From RBG-16-66-20 sp038040245 (GTDB lineage Bacteria; Pseudomonadota; Gammaproteobacteria; Burkholderiales; SG8-39): DNA of 24,309 bases. The translations under genes were made by a program, and so were the position numbers. The notes under the pieces are model-generated. The model made no database searches. It was given only the letters and a program-made list of their open reading frames with translations, and was not told the DNA's origin. Where the stretch lies: positions 1-24,309 of the forward strand of contig JBBPIU010000044.1 of assembly GCA_038040245.1 (NCBI GenBank). Reading direction: 5' to 3'. Shown in pieces: positions 18,901 to 24,309 of this stretch (its first letter is position 1; each line of letters opens with the position of its first letter).

Positions 18901-19279
18901 GCCGTCGATCCGCCTGGACGACGCGGACCGCCTGATCGCCATCGGCTCGGACCGCATGATGGCCGGCGTGGCAAAGGCCAGGCACGACGTGCTCAAGCCG
19001 CACTTGAAGCCCGAGCACTTCGCCATCGGCTCCATCAACTCGCCGATGCAATGCATGATGAAGGAAATCTGCGCGCAGTGCCTGCAGCCGCATCGCGATC
19101 CGGTGACCGGCGAAACCAGCTACGTCTTTTCCTGCTTCAACCAGGACCAGCCGCTGGACAGCGTGGATTTCAAAGCCCTGAACGAGCGACTGAAACAGAA
19201 CTCGCTGGCCGAGAAGCTGAGCGCGGGCTGGCTGCGCCACTGCATGCCGGAACTCCGCAGGAAAAAGACCTTCGTCTGA
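15920..19279 (+). CDS. Large FAD/iron-sulfur oxidoreductase, GltD/NfnB-like plus PyrK/NfnA-like fusion
   Basis: A soluble 1119-residue multi-cofactor oxidoreductase. Residues 1 to about 215 form a domain I do not recognise (conserved-looking PHLEDFLARLFGIE, HHELAPLYSVKRLFVQRRALHK). A cysteine-rich region resembling the helical two-[4Fe-4S] domain of GltD follows: Cys224, 227, 235, 260, 286, 300, 303 and 307. An FAD site GLGPAG (366-371), an NAD(P)H site IGGGLTAID (531-539) and AAGTQPNT (681-688) complete the GltD-like half. Residues ~795-1080 resemble ferredoxin-NADP reductase/PyrK: FQPGQFYRLQ, MGPTGTPTEI and CGGGLGNAVLF. A [2Fe-2S]-like set follows at Cys1045, 1051, 1054 and 1072. This cofactor layout is that of NfnAB transhydrogenase in one chain. 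Electron bifurcation is only a possibility. The partner flavoprotein gene follows after 14 bases. Confidence 0.85.
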   Translation: MNLRFDLAFGDLHERAGLLRVDSAFLIFLDEINPRLRERLVVARANPTAGKVESDLLIALAPHLEDFLARLFGIETEVRALAARHHELAPLYSVKRLFVQRRALHKVKPENATPDGFEFSTELEFANQVTEWLKDETANAAALDRAARYAAWATTTPEGKAKHRAGVLFKTPTKLDFMRLVPVRTDTSPGYPKHSLEHLRRREGFALTDAGTDLTGALDQANYCIWCHEQAKDSCSKGLKEKAPAVGFKKTQFGVPLAGCPLEEKISEFHLVKARGEPLGALAIICVDNPMVAATGHRICNDCMKSCIYQKQAPVDIPQAETRTLKDVLELPWGFEIYSLLTRWNPLNLRRPLPLAESGRKVLVVGLGPAGFTLAHHLMNDGHAVVGIDGLKLEPLQVPLQPIKDVNTLYEALDSRVMAGFGGVAEYGITVRWDKNFLKVIRLLLERRSEFAMFGGVRFGGTLTLEDAMTMGFDHVALCVGAGKPTVLDIPNGLARGVRAASDFLMALQLTGAAKEDSIANMQLRLPVVVIGGGLTAIDTATESLAYYVVQVRKFLDHYETLAKETGEDAVRASWDDQEREIAEEFLAHARTLRETPQEKHIELLRHWGGVTIAYRRRLVDSPSYTLSHEEVEKALEEGVWFAEGLTPVGVEVDNFGAVRGIRLKGKETEHWLPAHTVFVAAGTQPNTVLAREDAQHFSLEGKYFAACDEDGNPVKPQYATSKPASADVLLSKQPGGRFVSYFGDVHPSFFGNVVKAMGSAKQGYPIVSRVLAKNLPKNDEKKEVFFKKLSSQLLATVHKVERLTPTIVEVVIHAPLAAKKFQPGQFYRLQNFETLAPVVSGTRMQMEGLAMTGAWVDREQGLVSIIALEMGGSSDLCAMLQPGEPVILMGPTGTPTEIAGGETVVLCGGGLGNAVLFSIGAAFRAAGSKVLYFAGYKKVIDRYKVADIENAADAVIWCCDEEPGFKPGRRQDRSFVGNIVQAMDAYAEGRLGAPSIRLDDADRLIAIGSDRMMAGVAKARHDVLKPHLKPEHFAIGSINSPMQCMMKEICAQCLQPHRDPVTGETSYVFSCFNQDQPLDSVDFKALNERLKQNSLAEKLSAGWLRHCMPELRRKKTFV
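15994..16009 (+). repeat. Exact 16-base word, copy 2 (in oxidoreductase)
   Basis: TTTGATTTTTCTAGAT encodes (F)-L-I-F-L-D near residues 25-30 of the oxidoreductase, in the same codon frame as copy 1 inside rluB (10207-10222, minus strand). The 40 bases 15981-16020 are 27.5% GC by hand count, against roughly 65% for the surrounding gene. Flanking bases differ immediately on both sides. Confidence 0.8.
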
Positions 19280-19293
19280 TAGAGGAACACGCC

Positions 19294-20385
19294 ATGACGA
19301 AAACCAAATCACGCTCGCGAGTCGTGACCGGCATGCCCAGCGTAGAACTGAGCCGCAAGGAATTCGTGCTGCGCTTCCACCGGCGGCACCAAGACCCCTC
19401 GTTCGAGAAGGTCGCGAAACCGCTGGACGCGGTGGCCGAGGTGGCGTGGAAGAACTACATCGAATATCGCAAAGCCCCGCGCACGCGCAAGGCGGGCGGA
19501 GCCTTCGCCGATCCGGAGTACGAACTGTCGCTGGATTGGATCGCGGCCCGCAAGCACATCCTTGAAGCACAGCGGGCACAACGCAGGCGCGGCGCCCCCT
19601 CGCGCATCCTGCTCATCAACGGGTCGGCGCGCAGCGATCAGACGTGTCCCGGCGAGATGTCGAAGACCTACCGGCTGGCAAAACTCGCGCAGCGCACGAT
19701 AGCGGCGGTGCCGAGATTCGAGGTCGATTTCCTCGACCTCTCCCTGCTGACTTCTGAATACGGACGCGTGATCCATCCCTGCAAGGCCTGCGTGTCTACC
19801 GCGCAGCCGCTTTGCCACTGGCCATGTTCCTGCTACCCGAACCATGCGCTGGGGCAGACTCAGGACTGGATGAACGAAATCTATGCGCGCTGGGTCGCGG
19901 CGCATGGCGTAATGATCCTGACGCCGGTGAACTGGTATCACGTACCCTCGGTGCTCAAGTTGATGATCGACCGCCTGGTGTGCGCGGACGGGGGTAATCC
20001 CGATCCGACGACGACGCAGGGCAAGGACCCGGCGCTTGCCAAGGCGCTGGAATTGAAGGGCTGGGACTATCCCAAGCACCTGGCGGGGCGCGCTTTTGCG
20101 GTCGCGGTGCACGGCGACGCAGAGGGCGTCGACAACGTTCGCACCGCTTTATGCGACTGGCTCACCACGCTGGGGCTCGTCCGCGCGGGGGAAAGCGGCG
20201 CCATTGGACGTTATCTGGGGTACTTGAAGCCCTACGCCACCAGCCACGACGAACTCGACCGCGACACCGCCCTGCACGAGGAGGTCCGCAACGCCGCACG
20301 CAGTCTCGTCGAAACCGTGCGGCAGATCAGAAACGGCCGGCTGCGGCAGCCGGATGCAACGCTCGCGCTCCCGCGCGAAAAGTGA
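19294..20385 (+). CDS. Flavodoxin-fold NAD(P)H-dependent oxidoreductase with cysteine cluster
   Basis: A 363-residue protein of the NADPH-dependent FMN reductase/iron-sulfur flavoprotein type. I start it at the ATG 19294-19296, preceded by AGAGGAAC; the frame is open far upstream, but that part is out-of-frame oxidoreductase. The first ~100 residues are basic and helical with no recognised domain. The flavodoxin fold begins ILLINGSARSDQTCPG (105-120), whose loop should hold FMN phosphate. Five cysteines (163, 166, 174, 178, 180) follow, and then TPVNWYHVPSVLKLMIDRLVCADGGNPDP, a conserved flavin-contact stretch. The cysteine group may bind an Fe-S cluster, as in archaeal Isf proteins, although the spacing differs. 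It very likely works with the upstream oxidoreductase as electron acceptor or donor. The substrate is unknown. Confidence 0.8.
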   Translation: MTKTKSRSRVVTGMPSVELSRKEFVLRFHRRHQDPSFEKVAKPLDAVAEVAWKNYIEYRKAPRTRKAGGAFADPEYELSLDWIAARKHILEAQRAQRRRGAPSRILLINGSARSDQTCPGEMSKTYRLAKLAQRTIAAVPRFEVDFLDLSLLTSEYGRVIHPCKACVSTAQPLCHWPCSCYPNHALGQTQDWMNEIYARWVAAHGVMILTPVNWYHVPSVLKLMIDRLVCADGGNPDPTTTQGKDPALAKALELKGWDYPKHLAGRAFAVAVHGDAEGVDNVRTALCDWLTTLGLVRAGESGAIGRYLGYLKPYATSHDELDRDTALHEEVRNAARSLVETVRQIRNGRLRQPDATLALPREK

Positions 20386-20386
20386 T

Positions 20387-20416
20387 AGTATAAACGTTAT
20401 ATAACCTTTATATATT
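20387..20416 (+). promoter_or_regulatory. AT-rich promoter/operator of the RHH-Liv operon
   Basis: The 61-base gap before the small RHH-like gene is strongly AT-rich on its left half. It holds a perfect 10-bp palindrome GTTATATAAC (20396-20405). TATA blocks start at 20389, 20400 and 20411, exactly 11 bases apart, and TTATATA recurs at 20397 and 20408. Possible -10 elements are TATAAC (20400-20405) and TATATT (20411-20416). No good -35 is seen. The one-turn phasing suits cooperative binding by ribbon-helix-helix dimers, so the downstream small protein may regulate its own operon. Confidence 0.5.
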
Positions 20417-20446
20417 CCTTGATTTGCCCCCCTGAGGTACCCGGAC

Positions 20447-20638
20447 ATGTCCAACACCAAGGTCAGCACTTTCTCCGCCACGCTGCGCGATCTGGCGATG
20501 CTTGAAAGCGTCGCCAAATATCACGGCCTGAACAAGAGCGCGACCATTGCCAGCCTGGCGCGCAAGGAATTCTGGCGCGTGTTCCCCGCCGGCACCGACA
20601 GGATCAAGCCGGACCGCGGCGCGAAGGTGGAAGCATGA
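20447..20638 (+). CDS. Small ribbon-helix-helix-like (CopG/Arc-type) protein
   Basis: A 63-residue protein. The predicted beta strand KVSTFSATL (5-13) is followed by two helices, RDLAMLESVAKYHG (14-27) and NKSATIASLARKEFWRVF (29-46). This is the size and order of an RHH DNA-binding protein, with a short charged tail. AGGT lies about 8 bases before the ATG. Its stop overlaps the start of the binding-protein gene as ATGA, so the two are coupled. No toxin-like partner is beside it, so an antitoxin role is unlikely. I infer a local transcription regulator of the transporter operon. The fold is a prediction from pattern, not from a recognised family name. Confidence 0.7.
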   Translation: MSNTKVSTFSATLRDLAMLESVAKYHGLNKSATIASLARKEFWRVFPAGTDRIKPDRGAKVEA

Positions 20639-21834
20639 GAACCGCCCTGCAGTCCCTTCGCCTCCTTGCCCTCGGCGCGGCCGTTCTGCTGCCGTATGCA
20701 GCGCAGGCGCAGACCATCAAGATCGGCGAACTGAACAGCTACAAGCTGTTTCCCGCGTTCCTCGAACCGTACAAGAAGGGCATGGAGCTCGCGCTTGAGG
20801 AAATCAACCGCGCGGGCGGTGTCAATGGGCGCAAGCTCGAACTCATCTCGCGCGAGGATGGCGGCAACCCGGGCGATGCGGTGCGCGTCGCCGAGGAGCT
20901 GATCTCGCGCGAAAAAGTGGTCCTGCTCACCGGCACCTTCGCCTCCAACGTCGGGCTTGCGGTCTCCAACCTGGCCGCGCAACGCAAGATCGTGTTCATC
21001 GCCGCCGAGCCGCTCACCGACAAAATCGTCTGGGAAAACGGCAACCGCTACACTTTCCGCCTGCGCGCCTCGACCTACATGCAGACCGCGATGCTGATCC
21101 CCGAAGCGGTGAAGCTGAAGAAAGTCCGCTGGGCGATCGTCTACCCGAACTACGAATACGGCCAGTCAGCCACCGCCTCGTTCAAGAAGCTGCTGTCGCA
21201 GGCGCAGCCGGGCGTGCAGTTCGTCGGCGAGCAGGCGCCGCCGCTCGGCAAGATCGACGCCGGCGCCGTGGTGCAGGCGCTGATCGACGCCAAGCCCGAC
21301 GCCATTTTCTCGTCCCTGTTTGCCGTCGACCTGCAGAAGTTCGTGCGCGAAGGAAACCTGCGCGGCCTTTTCAAGAACACGGTGGTGTTCAACCTGCTGG
21401 GCGGCGAGCCCGAGTACCTCGATCCGCTCAAGGACGAGACGCCGGAAGGCTGGTGGGTCACCGGCTATCCCTGGAGCGAGATCAAGACTCCGGCGCACCA
21501 GAAATTCCTCGATGCCTACCGCAAGAAATGGAACGACTACCCGCGCCTGGGCTCGGTGGTCGGCTATACGGCCATCTACAGCGCCGCCAACGCCCTGCGC
21601 AAAGCCCGCAGCACCGATACCGAGAAGTTGATCGCGGCGCTCAAGGGGCTGGAGATGGACACCCCCTTCGGCCCCATCGTTTACCGGGCCGTGGATCACC
21701 AATCGACCATGGGCGCTTACGTCGGGCAGCTCTCGGCCAAGGGCGGTAAAGGCAAGATGGTCAACTGGCGCTTCGCCGATGGCGCCCACTTCTTGCCGTC
21801 GTTCGAAGAGGTGAAAACGCTAAGAAAAGAGTAG
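20635..21834 (+). CDS. Branched-chain amino-acid-type ABC transporter substrate-binding protein
   Basis: A 399-residue LivK-like periplasmic binding protein. A signal peptide is clear: MRTALQSLRLLALGAAVLLPYAAQA, with likely cleavage after AQA and no lipobox cysteine. The mature part has the type I periplasmic-binding fold: IKIGELNSYKLFPAFLEPYKKGMELALEEINRAGGVNGRKLELI, then VLLTGTFASNVGLAVSNLAAQ and RWAIVYPNYEYGQSATASFKKLL. Ligand identity cannot be read; such proteins in betaproteobacteria serve amino acids, aromatic acids, amides or urea. It is coupled to the RHH gene and lies 8 bases before the permease. Confidence 0.93.
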   Translation: MRTALQSLRLLALGAAVLLPYAAQAQTIKIGELNSYKLFPAFLEPYKKGMELALEEINRAGGVNGRKLELISREDGGNPGDAVRVAEELISREKVVLLTGTFASNVGLAVSNLAAQRKIVFIAAEPLTDKIVWENGNRYTFRLRASTYMQTAMLIPEAVKLKKVRWAIVYPNYEYGQSATASFKKLLSQAQPGVQFVGEQAPPLGKIDAGAVVQALIDAKPDAIFSSLFAVDLQKFVREGNLRGLFKNTVVFNLLGGEPEYLDPLKDETPEGWWVTGYPWSEIKTPAHQKFLDAYRKKWNDYPRLGSVVGYTAIYSAANALRKARSTDTEKLIAALKGLEMDTPFGPIVYRAVDHQSTMGAYVGQLSAKGGKGKMVNWRFADGAHFLPSFEEVKTLRKE

Positions 21835-21842
21835 TTTATTCA

Positions 21843-23660
21843 ATGAGTTTATCGTCAGTCCTCATCCAGTTTCTGAACGGTCTGGCGAGCGCCTCCTCGC
21901 TGTTCCTGGTGGCCGCGGGGCTGTCCCTGATCTTTGGCGTCACCCGCGTCGTCAACTTTGCCCACGGCTCGCTGTACATGCTCGGCATGTACCTGGCCGT
22001 CAGCCTGTCCGGCACCCTGGGGTTCTGGCTGAGCGTGCCGCTGGCCGCGGCAGCCGTGGCGGTGATTGGATTTTTCATTGAGATTTTACTTTTAAGAAGA
22101 ATCTATAGGGCACCCGAGCTGCTGCAGCTCCTCGCCACCTTTGCACTGCTCCTGGTGATCAAGGACGCCGCGCTGTGGGGCTGGGGCGCGGAAGACCTGC
22201 TCGGGCCGCGCGCCCCTGGCTTTGCCGGGGCGGTGGAAATCGCGGGTGGCGCATTCCCGCAATACGATCTGCTGCTGATCCTGCTGGGACCTTTGATTCT
22301 TGTTTTTCTTCAGTTAATTCTTTCAAGAACCCGCTGGGGCATCCTGATCCGCGCCGCCACCCAGGACCGGGAGATGGCCGGCGCACTCGGCGTCAACCAG
22401 CGTTGGCTATTTACCGGCGTGTTCGCGCTCGGCGCGCTCCTCGCGGGCCTGGGCGGCGCGCTGCAGATCCCGCGCGAGCCCGCCAGCCTGAATATCGACC
22501 TGTCGGTGATCTCGGATGCCTTCGTGGTCGTGGTCGTGGGCGGCCTGGGTTCGATTCCGGGCGCGTTTCTCGCCGCGCTGCTGATCGCCCAGGCCAAAGC
22601 CTTCTGCATCGGGCTGGGTTTCTCCAAGGCCACGCTGGTGGTGGAATTCATCCTGATGGCCGCGGTCCTGGTGATCCGCCCCTGGGGCCTGCTTGGCCGC
22701 GTGCCGGCAAACGCGCGCGGACCCGGCGCGTTGGAACAGCCTCTCTATCCCCCTTCCCGGCGCCTGCTGCGGATATTTGGCGTTCTTTTTGTCGCGCTCG
22801 TGCTGCTTCCTCTGGCGAGCGACGGCTATGCGCTGGTGCTGCTCACCGATGTGCTGATCTTCGCACTGTTCGCCGCGAGCCTGCATTTCATCATGGGACC
22901 GGGCGGCCTGTACTCCTTTGGCCACGCGGCCTATTTCGGACTTGGCGCATACGCAGCAGGAATTTTTTTTCTTAAAGAAAAATTTCCCATGGAACTCGCG
23001 CTGCTGCTGGCCCCGTTCGCCGCGGGCCTCGGAGCGCTGGTCTTCGGCTGGTTCTGCGTGCGCCTCTCCGGCGTCTATTCGGCGATGCTGACCCTCGCCT
23101 TCGCGCAGATCGCATGGTCCGCGGCATTCCAGTGGGATGCGCTGACCGGCGGCTCGAACGGCATCGTCGGCATCTGGCCCGCGCCGTGGCTCGCGTCGAA
23201 GACGGCGTACTACTTTTTGACACTTCTGTTTTGCGCGTTAGGAATTTCTTTTTTGTGGAGGGCAATCTATTCCCCGTTTGGATATGCCCTGCGCGCGGGC
23301 CGCGATTCGCCGCTGCGCGCCGAGGCCGTCGGCATTGACGTGCGCTCGATGCAGTGGGCCGCGTTCATCATTGCGGGTCTCGCCGCCGGCATCGCCGGCG
23401 CGCTGTACGCGTTTTCGAAGGGCTCCATCTCGCCCGAGGCGATGGGCATCCAGCGTTCGGTGGACGCACTGGTGATGGTGATGCTGGGCGGCATCCACAC
23501 TCTCAGCGGACCGGTCTGGGGCGCGGCGCTGTTCACCTGGCTGCAGGACGCAGCCGCGCGCAACGTCGATTACTGGCGCGCTGCAACCGGCATCGTCATT
23601 CTTGCGTTGGTTCTGGTGTTGCCGAATGGAATTGGTTCTCTTTTTCAAGAGAAAAAATGA
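21843..23660 (+). CDS. Fused LivH-LivM branched-chain amino-acid-type ABC permease
   Basis: One 605-residue inner-membrane protein carries both permease halves. Residues 1 to about 285 are LivH-like: VVNFAHGSLYMLGMY at 36-50 and the ATPase-contact loop GGLGSIPGA at 233-241. A hydrophilic joint at about 286-308 (RVPANARGPGALEQPLYPPSRR) leads into a LivM-like half: SFGHAAYFGLGAYA at 358-371, LTGGSNGIVGI at 434-444 and LGGIHTLSGPVWGA at 548-561. Many membrane segments are visible. The fusion fixes a 1:1 ratio of the halves. Five AT-rich islands interrupt the GC-rich coding sequence, one with a T8 run at 22963-22970. The stop overlaps the LivG start as ATGA. Confidence 0.93.
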   Translation: MSLSSVLIQFLNGLASASSLFLVAAGLSLIFGVTRVVNFAHGSLYMLGMYLAVSLSGTLGFWLSVPLAAAAVAVIGFFIEILLLRRIYRAPELLQLLATFALLLVIKDAALWGWGAEDLLGPRAPGFAGAVEIAGGAFPQYDLLLILLGPLILVFLQLILSRTRWGILIRAATQDREMAGALGVNQRWLFTGVFALGALLAGLGGALQIPREPASLNIDLSVISDAFVVVVVGGLGSIPGAFLAALLIAQAKAFCIGLGFSKATLVVEFILMAAVLVIRPWGLLGRVPANARGPGALEQPLYPPSRRLLRIFGVLFVALVLLPLASDGYALVLLTDVLIFALFAASLHFIMGPGGLYSFGHAAYFGLGAYAAGIFFLKEKFPMELALLLAPFAAGLGALVFGWFCVRLSGVYSAMLTLAFAQIAWSAAFQWDALTGGSNGIVGIWPAPWLASKTAYYFLTLLFCALGISFLWRAIYSPFGYALRAGRDSPLRAEAVGIDVRSMQWAAFIIAGLAAGIAGALYAFSKGSISPEAMGIQRSVDALVMVMLGGIHTLSGPVWGAALFTWLQDAAARNVDYWRAATGIVILALVLVLPNGIGSLFQEKK

Positions 23661-24309
23661 GTATTCTCGTTGTCAAACAAATTTCAAAATCTTTCGGCGG
23701 CGTGCAAGCCGTGGCCGACGTGAGTTTCTCCGTCGCCGCCGGCGAAATGCTGGCGATGATCGGGCCGAACGGCGCCGGCAAAACCACCTGCTTCAACATG
23801 GTGAACGGGCAACTCGCGCCCGATTCCGGCTCGATCGAGATGGAGGGCACGAGCCTGGTCGGCAAGGCGCCGCGCGACATCTGCCGCTCCGGCGTCGGAC
23901 GCACCTTCCAGGTCACCGCCACCTTCGGTTCGATGAGCGTGCGCGAGAACGTGCAGGTCGCCCTGCTCTCGCATGCCAGGCAGTTGAGTTCTGTTTTTTC
24001 ATCGGCTTCAGATTTTTTTTCGGAACAAGCAAATGGATTACTTAAAAAAGTCGGCATGGAGCCGCAAGCAGAACAGCAATGCGCGGAGCTCGCCTACGGC
24101 GACCTGAAGCGCGTCGAACTCGCGATGGCCCTGGCGTCGCGCCCGCGCCTGCTGCTGATGGACGAACCCACCGCCGGCATGGCCGCCGCGGAGCGCGATG
24201 AACTGATGCAGCTGACCGCGAGCCTGGCGCGCGAATCGAAGATCGCCGTGCTGTTCACGGAGCACGACATGGAGGTCGTATTCCGGCATGCCGACCGCGT
24301 CATCGTGCT
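23657..24309 (+). CDS. livG: LivG-type ABC transporter ATPase, cut by window edge
   Basis: 217 complete codons of the cytoplasmic ATPase that powers the Liv transporter. Walker A is GPNGAGKT (36-43). The Q-loop region is GRTFQVTATFGSMSVRENV. The LivG-type signature is AYGDLKRVELAMAL (146-159), Walker B is LLLMDEPTAG (165-174), and the H-loop is FTEHD (200-204). The ATG overlaps the permease stop. The C-terminal end lies outside the window, and a livF partner is expected beyond it. An AT-rich island (24001-24050 is 32% GC by hand count) with a T8 run lies at about residues 109-132, where LivG proteins vary. Confidence 0.95.
   Translation, partial: MSILVVKQISKSFGGVQAVADVSFSVAAGEMLAMIGPNGAGKTTCFNMVNGQLAPDSGSIEMEGTSLVGKAPRDICRSGVGRTFQVTATFGSMSVRENVQVALLSHARQLSSVFSSASDFFSEQANGLLKKVGMEPQAEQQCAELAYGDLKRVELAMALASRPRLLLMDEPTAGMAAAERDELMQLTASLARESKIAVLFTEHDMEVVFRHADRVIV

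Noticed and set aside
18550..19293. Extension of the flavodoxin-fold gene upstream to 18550
   Set aside because: That part is a shifted frame of the oxidoreductase; the ATG at 19294 has a ribosome-binding site.
16004..19579. A 1191-codon open frame on the minus strand, opposite the oxidoreductase and the following gene
   Set aside because: It lies antisense to a clearly recognisable gene, its translation is rich in His/Arg/Ala/Leu/Val with no motifs, and long antisense frames are expected in GC-rich coding DNA.

Overview
The window looks like a chromosomal segment of a GC-rich betaproteobacterium. The housekeeping order scpA-scpB-rluB ... rimP-nusA-infB-rbfA-truB-rpsO-pnp is characteristic of that class, and the proteins read as betaproteobacterial. 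This placement rests on recognised protein families and gene order, not on a database search.

Layout: positions 1-14513 are all on the minus strand. Reading in the direction of transcription (high to low coordinates) they hold an alpha/beta hydrolase, a site-2-protease-type M50 peptidase, trpS, scpA, scpB and rluB. A glycosyltransferase-41 (O-GlcNAc transferase-like) gene of visibly lower GC follows. Then come rimP, nusA, infB, rbfA, truB, rpsO and a pnp gene cut by the window edge. Genes in this block are tightly packed, with stop/start overlaps or gaps of a few bases, which points to translational coupling. Two minus-strand intrinsic terminators break the block, one just ahead of rimP and one just ahead of pnp. 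They share the same tail sequence.

The middle (14549-15857) holds a gamma-carbonic-anhydrase-family gene (plus strand) converging with one base of spacing on a short-chain dehydrogenase of the 3-hydroxyacyl-CoA dehydrogenase type (minus strand). From a divergent promoter at about 15876-15883 the plus strand carries a two-gene redox unit. Its first gene encodes a 1119-residue flavin/iron-sulfur oxidoreductase that joins a GltD/NfnB-like half to a PyrK/NfnA-like half. Its second gene encodes a 363-residue flavodoxin-fold protein with a cysteine cluster.

The right end (20386-24309) is a branched-chain amino-acid-type (Liv) ABC transporter operon. It opens with an AT-rich leader and a 63-residue ribbon-helix-helix-like protein, followed by a periplasmic binding protein, a fused LivH-LivM permease and a LivG ATPase cut by the window edge.

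The most interesting points are: the fused Nfn-like oxidoreductase with its flavoprotein partner and a possible leaderless 10-codon leader ORF; short AT-rich islands inside otherwise GC-rich genes, two of which share an exact 16-base word; the paired terminators in front of pnp and the rimP-nusA operon; the inserted GT41 gene; and the phased TATA operator-like leader of the Liv operon. No tRNA, rRNA, CRISPR array or insertion sequence was seen, and no gap between genes exceeds about 100 bases.
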